Shown piece by piece: positions 56,517 to 64,000 of a stretch of 64,000 bases of DNA (position 1 is its first letter; every line of letters starts with the position of its first letter). The notes under the pieces were generated by a model. That model saw nothing but the letters and a program-made list of their open reading frames with translations, did not search any database and was not told the DNA's origin. Both the position numbers and the translations under genes were made by a program. Source of the stretch: CAXRDE01 sp964229355 (lineage in GTDB: Bacteria > Cyanobacteriota > Sericytochromatia > UBA7694). The DNA is taken from assembly GCA_964229355.1 (NCBI GenBank), contig CAXRDE010000021.1:1-64000 (forward strand), given 5' to 3'.

Positions 56517-59420
56517 TCAGTCTCCTGTTTTCTGGTATGTTGCCAGTTTATCATGTAACCACGCCACAAAGGCTTCAGGAGTAAACCGCGACTTTACCAG
56601 GGCCTCATTCACCAGGCTGCGTTGGGCAGCATTTAGCTCAATGGCAGACAAAACCACAACCTCAGGTGGTGGGTTTAAGCGTTTAATTTCAGGTAAAAGT
56701 TTAAAGCCTGAGCCATCGGGAAGGACTAAGTCTAACAAGAGCAGATCATAAACATTTTCTTTTAGACTTTGCCGGGCCTCTTGAAGTGTTCCCGCAAAAG
56801 CAAAATGCGCCAGTTCCTGGCATTGCTCTGAAACCACCTGTGCCAAATCGGAATCATCTTCAATAAACAAGATCCGGGTTTTATACCGGGGTTCTCTTGC
56901 CTGGGCGAGCGTTGTGGTCGTATAGGTTTCGGGTGCCCGGACTTCTGGAAACCGAAGAGAAAAGCAGGTGCGTTCTGCATTGGATGTAAAGGCGATGGTG
57001 CCGCCCATGGCTTCGGTAAGCTCTTTGCTAATGGCCAATCCGAGGCCTGTACCCCCTTGAGAGCGCGAGTCCGTATTGTCCACTTGCATAAAGCGGTTGA
57101 ACACTTGATCGTGAAACGGCTCTGGAATACCCGGACCAGGGTTGCATACTGTGATGCAGAGCCAGTTTTGATCTTTGTTTTTTTCTTGCGTAAGGGTAAG
57201 GGTGATGGTGCTGTGTGGCGGTGAAAATTTTGCCGCATTGGATAAAAGATTATTGAGGACTTGATTAAAGCGCAAGGGATCCACCAGGAGGTAATGCGGT
57301 GTCCTTTGGGGCTTTTTAAACTGATAGCGAGAGTTATATTCTGCAGCAAAAGGGCTGAGCTGCTGGATAGCTTCTTCGATCAGGGGCGTGATGGCAAGGA
57401 CCCGCGTTTGAAAGCGCATGGCGCCAGCCGCTATTTTTTCAATATCGAGTAAATCATTGATGAGTTCGGTGAGGCGTGCTGTGTTTTTGGTGGCGATGTC
57501 AAAGAGTTTTTGGGTGGTGTCAGGCGTGGCGGGTATTTTGGGGTTACGCAGCATGCTGAGGGCCCCCGCAATGGATGTGAGGGGTGTACGCAGCTCATGG
57601 TTCATGGTAGAGATAAATGCTTCTTTGATGCGTTCGTTCTCTTTACGGCGGGTAATGTCTTGAAAAACGCCAAATAAACGTACGGTTTTTCCGTTTTCTA
57701 CAATGGTTTCACCCGCGCTGCGCACCCAGATCAGGTTGTTCTTTGCGGTGATCAGGGGCATTTCTACATCCCAGGTGCTGCCCTTTTCGATGGCATCCTC
57801 AATTAGCGCTTTGATCACAGGGCGGTTTTCAGGCGTGTAGAAATTGATGGCTGTCTCCATATCCGGTACAAAATCTTCAGGCACTTCGTGAAGGGCGCGG
57901 GTTTGGGCGCTCCAAATCGGCACACCGGCCTTCAGATCCACTTCCCATCCCCCCACCTGGGCAATTTCCCCCGCCTTTTCTAATAACTCCTCATTTTTCT
58001 TGCCCTGCTGTTGGTGAATATAGCGAGACCACGTTGAGGCAATCCACCGGGCAAACAACCTTAAGAACTCTGTGTCCGTATCGCCAAGGGAGGTCGCGTT
58101 GGTGGGGGGACAGAGAAAGTGCAGCGCCCCGAGGATTTGCTCATCAATTTCAAGGGGCAGTGCCAAATGGAGGCCTTCTGCTGTAGTGGAAAAATAGGGT
58201 GAAAACGTTTCGGGAATGGTGAATGTTTCTGGCGGTAAGGCATTCAGAGCGAGAGGCTCTTCTTTTTGCGATTGTGTATAGGCCGCAAAGACTTTTTTCT
58301 GCGGGGTATTTTCAATAATCACGCCCAGTTTGACATCAAAGTATTGGCAGCCTAAGATTAAGGACTTTTGGATTTGCGCTTTAAGATCCAGCTCGGGCAG
58401 TGAGGCGATATCGTTAAGGGATTGGAGGGCTTGTAACTGAAGGCGCTGGTTTTGATAGGTCTGCTGTTGGGACAGGGCCTTACGATAGCTCATGAGTAAT
58501 GAACTGATGCTGCTTAAGAGCGGCTGTAGAAAACGCTCGCTTTTTTCAAGGCGGCGTTGGTTCGTCGAGGCAAGGCTAATGCCCCCCACGATATTTTCAC
58601 CGATATGCAGGAGAATAGGACTATAAGCGGGCTCATAGCGAATGCGGCTGGGCACTTTATGGGGAGTATAGGTCTCAATAAAGTGGGCAATTTGTCGTTT
58701 GTAAAAATCCACAGAGTGCTGCGGGGTTCCATGACCTTGCATCTGATCTTGACCCAAATGATCGCGAAAGTGCACGGCCACAAAAATGTCGGGTAGAATT
58801 TCGCCCATTTTTTGTGTCAGGTTTTGCAACAGGTCAGCTGGAATATTACCCGCTGCTAACTGGGTCAAAACCTCAGAAATATGTCCCATTAAGGCTTCTT
58901 CACGCCGCCGCTCTTTGAGGAGCTGCTGCACCTCCATTTGCTGGATCACTTGACGGCTGAGGCGTTGTAGGGCTTTCTTTTGCTCATCGCTCAGTTTATG
59001 GGGCTTTTGATCGATAACACACAGGGTGCCGATATGATAGCCCTCAGCGGAAGTAAGGGGAGCCCCTGCGTAAAAGCGAATAAAAGGCTCTCCCTTGACC
59101 AGGGGATTCTCGCGAAAGCGAGGGTCTTCTAAAGTATCTGGAATTTCAAAAACCTGGTTTTGCAGAATAGCGTGAGCACAAAAAGATGAGTCTCGAGAAG
59201 ACTCTTGTGCCGTTAAGCCCACACGGCTCTTGAACCATTGCCGCTGATGATCCACCAGAGAAATCAAAGCGACAGGGGTTTGACAAATATGCGAAGCCAA
59301 CCAGGTGTAATCATCAAAAACAGCCTGGCTGGGTGTATCTAAAATCTCATAGTTCCTCAGAGCCAGTATACGCTCGGCTTCGTTGCTAGGGATAGCTGCT
59401 GGCTCATAAGGAAGCGTCAT
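56517..59420 (-). CDS. hybrid sensor histidine kinase with GAF and PAS domains
   Basis: 967 residues, ATG start 11 bases after hemL. Domains in order: GAF ~25-165 (CQTPVALISLVDHQRQWFKS), a second sensory part ~170-320, another GAF-like ~330-470, PAS ~485-595 ending VFQDITRRKENER, HisKA with His608 (STMNHELRTPLTS), HATPase with NNLLSNAAKFS and GTGLGLAISKEL, then a receiver ~845-960 with the acidic pair EDDSD and Asp in LLLLDLVLPDG. No membrane helix, so it senses a cytoplasmic signal. It sits in the fumC-hemL operon, which suggests a link to haem or the TCA cycle, but the signal is not known. Confidence 0.93.
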   Translation of the reverse strand: MTLPYEPAAIPSNEAERILALRNYEILDTPSQAVFDDYTWLASHICQTPVALISLVDHQRQWFKSRVGLTAQESSRDSSFCAHAILQNQVFEIPDTLEDPRFRENPLVKGEPFIRFYAGAPLTSAEGYHIGTLCVIDQKPHKLSDEQKKALQRLSRQVIQQMEVQQLLKERRREEALMGHISEVLTQLAAGNIPADLLQNLTQKMGEILPDIFVAVHFRDHLGQDQMQGHGTPQHSVDFYKRQIAHFIETYTPHKVPSRIRYEPAYSPILLHIGENIVGGISLASTNQRRLEKSERFLQPLLSSISSLLMSYRKALSQQQTYQNQRLQLQALQSLNDIASLPELDLKAQIQKSLILGCQYFDVKLGVIIENTPQKKVFAAYTQSQKEEPLALNALPPETFTIPETFSPYFSTTAEGLHLALPLEIDEQILGALHFLCPPTNATSLGDTDTEFLRLFARWIASTWSRYIHQQQGKKNEELLEKAGEIAQVGGWEVDLKAGVPIWSAQTRALHEVPEDFVPDMETAINFYTPENRPVIKALIEDAIEKGSTWDVEMPLITAKNNLIWVRSAGETIVENGKTVRLFGVFQDITRRKENERIKEAFISTMNHELRTPLTSIAGALSMLRNPKIPATPDTTQKLFDIATKNTARLTELINDLLDIEKIAAGAMRFQTRVLAITPLIEEAIQQLSPFAAEYNSRYQFKKPQRTPHYLLVDPLRFNQVLNNLLSNAAKFSPPHSTITLTLTQEKNKDQNWLCITVCNPGPGIPEPFHDQVFNRFMQVDNTDSRSQGGTGLGLAISKELTEAMGGTIAFTSNAERTCFSLRFPEVRAPETYTTTTLAQAREPRYKTRILFIEDDSDLAQVVSEQCQELAHFAFAGTLQEARQSLKENVYDLLLLDLVLPDGSGFKLLPEIKRLNPPPEVVVLSAIELNAAQRSLVNEALVKSRFTPEAFVAWLHDKLATYQKTGD

Positions 59421-59431
59421 GAGAAGTGCCT

Positions 59432-60736
59432 CTAAGACCTTGTGTTTAAATGGGCAAAAGCGGTGTTGGTGGCCACCAGGGTTTTTTCGAGCGCTTGCTC
59501 ATCGTGCTGTACTGACATAAAAACCGCTTCAAACTGCGAAGGCGGGAAGTAAACCCCCTGTTGAAGCAGGCTGTAGTGAAAGCGTTTAAAAGCCTCCAGA
59601 TCGCACCCTTTGGCATCGGCGTAACTGTGGACGGGGTTTTCATTGAAAAACACCCCAAACATGCCGCCCATCACACAGGTTTGCAAGGGAACCCCGTGGG
59701 CTTTGGCTTGCTCCATCATACCCCGGGTAAGAAAGGTCGCTTTTTCTTCGAGCTGGGTGTAATACTCCGGGTGATCCTTCAGGGTTTGCAGGGTCACGCG
59801 GCCTGCCTGCATGGCCACAGGGTTTCCGCTCAGGGTTCCCGCCTGGTACACCCCGCCGACGGGGGCCACATGTTGCATAATTTCTTTTTTTCCGCCGTAA
59901 GCGCCTACGGGCAGTCCGCCACCAATAATTTTGCCTAAACAGGTCAGGTCAGGCATGACCCCGGCTTTTTCCTGTACACCGCCCAGGGCAACCCGGAATC
60001 CGGTCATGACCTCATCAAACAGGAGCAGGGCACCGTAACGGTCGCAGAGCTCACGTAGGCCTTCTAAAAAGCCGTCTTGAGGCAAGACCATGCCCATATT
60101 TCCGGCCACAGGCTCTAAGGCGACCACTGCCACGTCTTCGGGGAATTTCTCAAAGAGGGCTTGCACCGCAGCGAGATCGTTATAAGGAACCGTTAACGTG
60201 CTTTCCACCTGACGGGCTGGCACGCCAGGAGTACCAGGAATACCGAGGGTGGCAACCCCTGAGCCCGCTTCAGCCAGAAGCATGTCACTGTGTCCATGGT
60301 AACAGCCCTGGAACTTAATGATTTTTTCGCGGCCCGTGTAGCCCCGTGCCAGCCGAATGGCACTCATGGTGGCTTCTGTGCCGGAGTTCACCATACGCAC
60401 CATTTCAATACTGGGAACGGTTTCTATCACCAGTTTTGCCATTTCAATCTCAACGGTGGTGGGAGCACCATAACTGGTGCCCAACTCCAACTGCTCGCGA
60501 ATGGCCGCAATCACCGGGGGGTAATTGTGGCCCAGGATCATGGGGCCCCAGGAGCCCACGTAATCAATATATTGATTGCCGTCGATATCCCACATGTGGC
60601 AGCCTTCAGCGCGGGCAATAAAGGGCGGAGTGCCACCCACCGCTTTAAAGGCTCTGGCGGGGCTGTTTACCCCACCAGGCATGACTTCCTGGGCTTCTTG
60701 AAAGCGTTGTTGAGAACGATTGAGATGAAATGACAT
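59432..60736 (-). CDS. hemL: glutamate-1-semialdehyde 2,1-aminomutase
   Basis: 434 residues, family length. PGGVNSPARAFKAVGG, NSGTEATMSAIRLARGYTG, FQGCYHGHSDMLLA and the PLP Lys in LGKIIGGGLPVGAYGG are diagnostic. It makes 5-aminolevulinate from glutamate-1-semialdehyde in the C5 route of tetrapyrrole synthesis. AAGGA lies ~10 bases before the ATG. It is 23 bases after fumC and followed 11 bases later by the sensor kinase. Confidence 0.97.
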   Translation of the reverse strand: MSFHLNRSQQRFQEAQEVMPGGVNSPARAFKAVGGTPPFIARAEGCHMWDIDGNQYIDYVGSWGPMILGHNYPPVIAAIREQLELGTSYGAPTTVEIEMAKLVIETVPSIEMVRMVNSGTEATMSAIRLARGYTGREKIIKFQGCYHGHSDMLLAEAGSGVATLGIPGTPGVPARQVESTLTVPYNDLAAVQALFEKFPEDVAVVALEPVAGNMGMVLPQDGFLEGLRELCDRYGALLLFDEVMTGFRVALGGVQEKAGVMPDLTCLGKIIGGGLPVGAYGGKKEIMQHVAPVGGVYQAGTLSGNPVAMQAGRVTLQTLKDHPEYYTQLEEKATFLTRGMMEQAKAHGVPLQTCVMGGMFGVFFNENPVHSYADAKGCDLEAFKRFHYSLLQQGVYFPPSQFEAVFMSVQHDEQALEKTLVATNTAFAHLNTRS

Positions 60737-60759
60737 AAATACCTGGTTCCTTTGTGCCC

Positions 60760-62151
60760 TTATGCTTTGGGGGCAATCATTTTATGAGGTTGTACGAAGG
60801 CTTTGAACTCTTCTTCGGTAACATGGCCCAGTTCCAGGGCGGTTTCTTTGAGGGTTTTGCCTTCGCGGTGTGCAGTCAGCGCAATTTTAGAGGCTTTGTC
60901 GTAACCGATGTGGGGGGCCAGCGCGGTCACGAGCATGAGCGACTTATCGAGCAATTCGTCAATGCGGGCCTGGTTGGGGGTGATCCCTACGGCACAATTG
61001 TCGTTAAAGGCGCGACAACCGTCTGCCAGCAAACGAATGGACTGTAACACATTGTGAATCATGACGGGCTTGAACACATTGAGTTCAAAATTGCCCGAAG
61101 CACCACCAATGGTGACAGCTGTGTCGTTGCCAATCACCTGGGCACAGAGCATGGTCATGGCTTCACACTGGGTGGGGTTTACTTTTCCGGGCATGATGGA
61201 TGAGCCAGGCTCGTTCTCGGGAATTGAGATTTCACCGATACCACAGCGGGGGCCGCTGGCCAGCCAACGGATGTCATTGGCAATTTTCATGAGGGCGCAA
61301 GCGGCCGTTTTTAAGGCTCCGCTGAGCATAACAATGGGGTCATGGGCGGCCAGCGCCGCGAACTTGTTGGGGGCGGTCACAAAAGGCAGCTCGGTAAAAC
61401 GAGCGATTTCCTGAGCGACGGCTTCAGCATAACCGATGGGGGCGTTTAAGCCGGTACCCACGGCGGTGCCGCCGAGTGCCAGCTCATAGACTTGAGGCAG
61501 TGTGGCTTCGATATTTTTAATGGCCGCACGCAGCTGGGCGGTATAGCCTGAAAACTCGTGACCTAAGGTTAACGGGGTTGCATCTTGAAGGTGGGTACGG
61601 CCAATTTTAACAATATCTTTAAAGGCTTCGGCTTTGCCGTGCAGGGTGTCGGCCAATAAAGTCAGGCTGGGAAGCAGTTCGTGCACGGTTTGTTCTGCGG
61701 CCGCAATATGCATGGCGGTGGGAAAGGTGTCGTTTGAAGATTGAGAGCAGTTCACATGGTCGTTGGGATGGATGGGGGTTTTGCTGCCCATTTCACCTCC
61801 ACTGATTTCAATGGCGCGGTTAGAAATGACTTCATTGGTGTTCATGTTGGTTTGGGTACCACTACCGGTTTGCCACACCACCAAAGGAAAGTGCTCATCA
61901 AGCTGTCCTGAAATCACCTCGTCGGCCACCTGTTGAATAAGCGCCGATTTCTCGCTATCCAGCACGCCCAGATCTGCGTTGACCTGTGCAGAGCAGCGTT
62001 TCACAATGCCAAAGGCCCGAATCATCGCCCGTGAAAATCGCTCACCAGAAATGGGGAAATTTTCAATAGAGCGCTGGGTTTGCGCGCCATAATAACGGTC
62101 ATTGGGCACTTCAATTTCGCCCATGCTATCTTTTTCAATACGTGTGTTCAT
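60760..62151 (-). CDS. fumC: class II fumarate hydratase
   Basis: 463 residues. GSGTQTNMNTNEVISNRA, PNDHVNCSQSSNDTFPTAMH and the family signature GSSIMPGKVNPTQCEA (at about residue 315) are all present. It interconverts fumarate and malate, a homotetramer without iron-sulfur. First gene of the fumC-hemL-kinase-receiver unit. The gene faces the divergent receiver gene, whose intergenic stretch is only 68 bases. The sdhC start downstream on the other strand gives a second TCA-cycle step in the window. Confidence 0.97.
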   Translation of the reverse strand: MNTRIEKDSMGEIEVPNDRYYGAQTQRSIENFPISGERFSRAMIRAFGIVKRCSAQVNADLGVLDSEKSALIQQVADEVISGQLDEHFPLVVWQTGSGTQTNMNTNEVISNRAIEISGGEMGSKTPIHPNDHVNCSQSSNDTFPTAMHIAAAEQTVHELLPSLTLLADTLHGKAEAFKDIVKIGRTHLQDATPLTLGHEFSGYTAQLRAAIKNIEATLPQVYELALGGTAVGTGLNAPIGYAEAVAQEIARFTELPFVTAPNKFAALAAHDPIVMLSGALKTAACALMKIANDIRWLASGPRCGIGEISIPENEPGSSIMPGKVNPTQCEAMTMLCAQVIGNDTAVTIGGASGNFELNVFKPVMIHNVLQSIRLLADGCRAFNDNCAVGITPNQARIDELLDKSLMLVTALAPHIGYDKASKIALTAHREGKTLKETALELGHVTEEEFKAFVQPHKMIAPKA

Positions 62152-62219
62152 GATGACTCACTTCGCCTCTCAATGGTTTATTATGCATACACATATTACC
62201 GCAGGGCAGGCCTGAACAG

Positions 62220-63050
62220 ATGCATGATGAAACACATATTTTGCTCATCGATGATGATGCGGCCATGATTCAGATGGTGGAAGATATTTTGGCACTTACC
62301 CCGTGTCAACTGCATAGTTTTATGGATTATCGGGAGGGGTTACGCTATGCCATGACGTCACCGCCTCAGTTAATCTTACTGGACGTGCATATGCCAGAGG
62401 TGAACGGGTTGGAACTCTTAAGCCAGTTTCGCAAAATGAAAGCCACTCAGCACACGCCGGTGGTCATGGTTACCGGGGACAGCCAACTGGAAACGGTGCA
62501 GTCAGCGAAACAAATGGGGGTTTCAGCCTATGTTTTAAAACCCTTTAAGCCCACAGTATTGATTAAAACCTTAGAAAATGTTTTGGGTCGCTCACTGCTG
62601 TCTCCCTTACAGCAAACGCAATTGCAGCCTGAACCCGTCGGCAAACCATACCAGGCGCCTGTGTCATCATCCCCCGCACAACAATTGATGGTGATCGACG
62701 ATGAATCCATGATGCACCAATTGATTCAAGATATTTTTGCGGGCTCAAATCTTCAGGTTCTTTCTTATACGGATCCCCATCAGGCCTTGCGTGATATTAT
62801 GTTGCGTCCGCCCCAGGTGTTACTCTCTGATGTAAATATGTCAGCTTTTAATGGGGTACAATTATCGCAGCAGCTTAAAAAAATGCGTAGCACCCATCAT
62901 TTACCCATTGTACTCATGAGCGGGGAACCCCCTGAACGACTTCCCCGAGACATTCACGACTTGCAGGTGGAAGCTTTTTTGGCCAAGCCCTTTACGCCCG
63001 CACAGCTGCTTAAGGTGTTGCAGCCTTTATTTAAACACCCTATTTTTTGA
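62220..63050 (+). CDS. tandem-receiver response regulator without output domain
   Basis: 276 residues, two REC domains. The first (~6-120) has IDDDAAM, phospho-Asp55 in ILLDVHMP, MVTGD and Lys in VLKPFKP. The second (~150-270) has VIDDESM, Asp204 in LLSDVNMS, LMSGE and Lys in LAKPFTP. The Pro/Gln-rich linker is at ~125-150. No DNA-binding or enzymatic output, so it may act by protein contact or phosphate shuffling. It faces fumC across a 68-base gap. GCAGG-like sequence precedes the ATG. The hydrolase gene follows after 11 bases. Confidence 0.92.
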   Translation: MHDETHILLIDDDAAMIQMVEDILALTPCQLHSFMDYREGLRYAMTSPPQLILLDVHMPEVNGLELLSQFRKMKATQHTPVVMVTGDSQLETVQSAKQMGVSAYVLKPFKPTVLIKTLENVLGRSLLSPLQQTQLQPEPVGKPYQAPVSSSPAQQLMVIDDESMMHQLIQDIFAGSNLQVLSYTDPHQALRDIMLRPPQVLLSDVNMSAFNGVQLSQQLKKMRSTHHLPIVLMSGEPPERLPRDIHDLQVEAFLAKPFTPAQLLKVLQPLFKHPIF

Positions 63051-63061
63051 GGAGAATTTTT

Positions 63062-63631
63062 ATGCATGTCCTTTATATTCATGGTTTTAACTCTGCTGGT
63101 TTTGGCAACAAAGTAGATGCCTGGCGTGAAGCCTTTGGTGCTCACACCGTGATTAACCCGACGTTGCCGGTACAGCCGGCGGCGGCCATGACCCTGTTGC
63201 GTTATCTGGTCAAAAAATTGCAGGGTCCAGATTTTTGTGTCATGGGTTCTTCTTTAGGGGGATTTTATGCACTCAATCTGGCAAAAGAGTTTTCGGTGAA
63301 AACCCTGCTCATTAATGGCGCGATTAAAGATGTGGCCTATGGCCTGGATTATGCAAAAAACCCGCTCACCAATTACAAAACCGATGAACTTTACCATTGG
63401 ACTGATGCGGATTTTGCCGCCATACGTGCCATGGAGCTTACAGACGCGGATTGGGCGGCCGTACAGCCCCATGTATTTGCCTATCTCGATGCCGATGATG
63501 AGGTGCTTCCTTCACCGCAGATTCATGCGTTTCTACAGGCCAAAGGCATTTACGCCAAAATGTTTCCCGGTGGAGACCATCGCTTTCAACATATGGCAGA
63601 AGCTATTCTGGATTTTAAGGCCCGCCCCTAA
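63062..63631 (+). CDS. YqiA-like alpha/beta hydrolase (UPF0227 type)
   Basis: 189 residues from ATG 63062 (GAGGAG 8 bases upstream); a frame starting 15 bases earlier overlaps the upstream stop. The fold has the YIHGFNSA oxyanion start, the nucleophile Ser64 in GSSLGGFYA, Asp in LDADDEV and His in GGDHRF, as in YqiA/YcfP. YqiA is an esterase of unsettled function in E. coli near parE. Here the neighbours are a receiver protein and sdhC. Confidence 0.9.
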   Translation: MHVLYIHGFNSAGFGNKVDAWREAFGAHTVINPTLPVQPAAAMTLLRYLVKKLQGPDFCVMGSSLGGFYALNLAKEFSVKTLLINGAIKDVAYGLDYAKNPLTNYKTDELYHWTDADFAAIRAMELTDADWAAVQPHVFAYLDADDEVLPSPQIHAFLQAKGIYAKMFPGGDHRFQHMAEAILDFKARP

Positions 63632-63663
63632 ATTTTAGTCATAAAAGCGAGGTTTAAGTGCTT

Positions 63664-63677
63664 TTGATGTATGTCAA
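63664..63677 (+). promoter_or_regulatory. FNR/CRP-like palindrome upstream of sdhC
   Basis: TTGAT-GTAT-GTCAA matches the FNR-type box TTGAT-N4-ATCAA in 9 of 10 positions and lies 67 bases before the sdhC ATG. A second imperfect inverted repeat (ATGCT/AGCAT) follows nearby. Oxygen or redox control of sdh is known in other bacteria, but here it is inferred from sequence alone; a 9 of 10 match is expected by chance about twice in a window this size. Confidence 0.35.
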
Positions 63678-63744
63678 TGCACAAGATGAAAGCTTTGATT
63701 ATGCTATCTTGATAAGCATTGAAATACTAAAAAAACCTTAGAAT

Positions 63745-64000
63745 ATGGTAAAGAATATGCAACAAGCCGAAAAACAATCGAAACCGCCTGGCGCCCTTGC
63801 ATCTGTCCTTTCTCTTTTTAACACCTCTGTGGGGCGTAAAATCACAACAGGATTGACGGGACTGGGTCTCGTGGCATTTGTGGTCATCCATTTGGCGGGT
63901 AACCTTACTCTTTTTGTAGGCAGTGAGTCGTTTAATGCCTATGCACACAAACTCGAAAGCCTGGGACCGCTACTCTATGTAGCTGAAATTGGTCTCATTG
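63745..64000 (+). CDS. sdhC: succinate dehydrogenase cytochrome b subunit, 3' end outside window
   Basis: 85 residues are visible from ATG 63745 to the window edge, so it was too incomplete for simple ORF lists. The first part is polar (MQQAEKQSKPPGALASVLSL), then SVGRKITTGLTGLGLVAFVV, IHLAGNLTLFVGSESFNAYA, LESLGPLLYVAEI. The GLTGL, HLxGNL-x3-G and NAYA elements are the b558-type SdhC family signature, in which the two His bind haem. This form usually makes a single-subunit, five-helix anchor with the flavoprotein SdhA and iron-sulfur SdhB expected just downstream. An in-frame ATG five codons in (63757) is an alternative start. Confidence 0.9.
   Translation, partial: MVKNMQQAEKQSKPPGALASVLSLFNTSVGRKITTGLTGLGLVAFVVIHLAGNLTLFVGSESFNAYAHKLESLGPLLYVAEIGLI

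Noticed and set aside
1..64000. Mobile element or phage insertion
   Set aside because: No integrase, transposase, phage structural gene, long terminal repeat or tRNA attachment site is seen on either strand.

Overview
The window reads as a stretch of chromosome from a motile, Gram-negative-type (diderm) bacterium with an aerobic respiratory chain. Outer-membrane evidence is the flagellar L-ring and P-ring genes (flgH, flgI), many secreted proteins with lipoprotein signal peptides, and a LolD-like ATPase. Gene order and protein style do not match a model organism. An uncultured lineage, for example around Cyanobacteriota/Melainabacteria or a candidate phylum, is a low-confidence guess; 16S or single-copy marker phylogeny would be needed. 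I see no rRNA, tRNA, CRISPR array, IS element or phage gene, and no gene-free stretch over 300 bases (the longest are 53638-53843, 34644-34813 and 11228-11390).

Layout. (1) 1-13478, + strand: a flagellar block, fliK-like (cut by the window edge), stand-alone flhB C-domain, flgF, flgG, flgA, flgH, flgI, flgJ (rod-binding part only), fliA (sigma-28), flgB, flgC, fliE, fliF, a terminator, then flhA. An orphan sugar-ABC permease starts directly at the flhA stop codon. (2) 14308-17319, - strand: acidic protein, prfA, a 34-residue lipoprotein missed by length cut-offs, and a helical protein of unknown function. (3) 17449-19126, +: small protein, ECF sigma factor and a membrane protein that is probably its anti-sigma factor; ruvC converges on it. 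(4) 19640-26541, +: ridA, thiolase, then a three-gene cassette of unknown function: J-domain/beta-propeller, 952-residue repeat coiled coil, secreted SH3 protein. A RodZ-type HTH protein, a 1079-residue helical protein and a TolB-like lipoprotein follow. (5) 31490-35806, -: small protein, rlmD-type 23S rRNA methylase, rho, cmk, short coiled coil. (6) 35892-39964, +: two-helix membrane protein, PflX-like radical SAM protein, AI-2E-family permease, acidic protein. (7) 39961-49035, mixed: WD40-like protein, ddl, DUF4442 hotdog protein, permuted NlpC/P60-like protein, FAD oxidoreductase, two small proteins, aroA. (8) 49094-56130: two phospholipase-D-like envelope proteins around a LolD-like ATPase, lipoproteins, a 2OG-Fe oxygenase and a GH1 glycosidase lipoprotein. 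(9) 56117-62151, -: fumC, hemL, a large hybrid histidine kinase and a receiver protein in one tight operon. (10) 62220-64000, +: tandem-receiver protein, YqiA-like hydrolase and the start of sdhC.

How it fits together. The flagellar genes make rod, rings, MS-ring and export gate, with the FliK-like and FlhB-C proteins likely acting in the export-specificity switch. FliF carries what looks like a FliG-type helical module at its C terminus. Promoters in the window often match an extended -10 (TGn-TACAAT or TATAAT) with a poor -35. At two genes the -10 lies only 6-7 bases before the start codon, suggesting leaderless mRNAs. Convergent genes repeatedly overlap at their stop codons, so the genome is compact and intrinsic terminators are rare; three good ones are seen.
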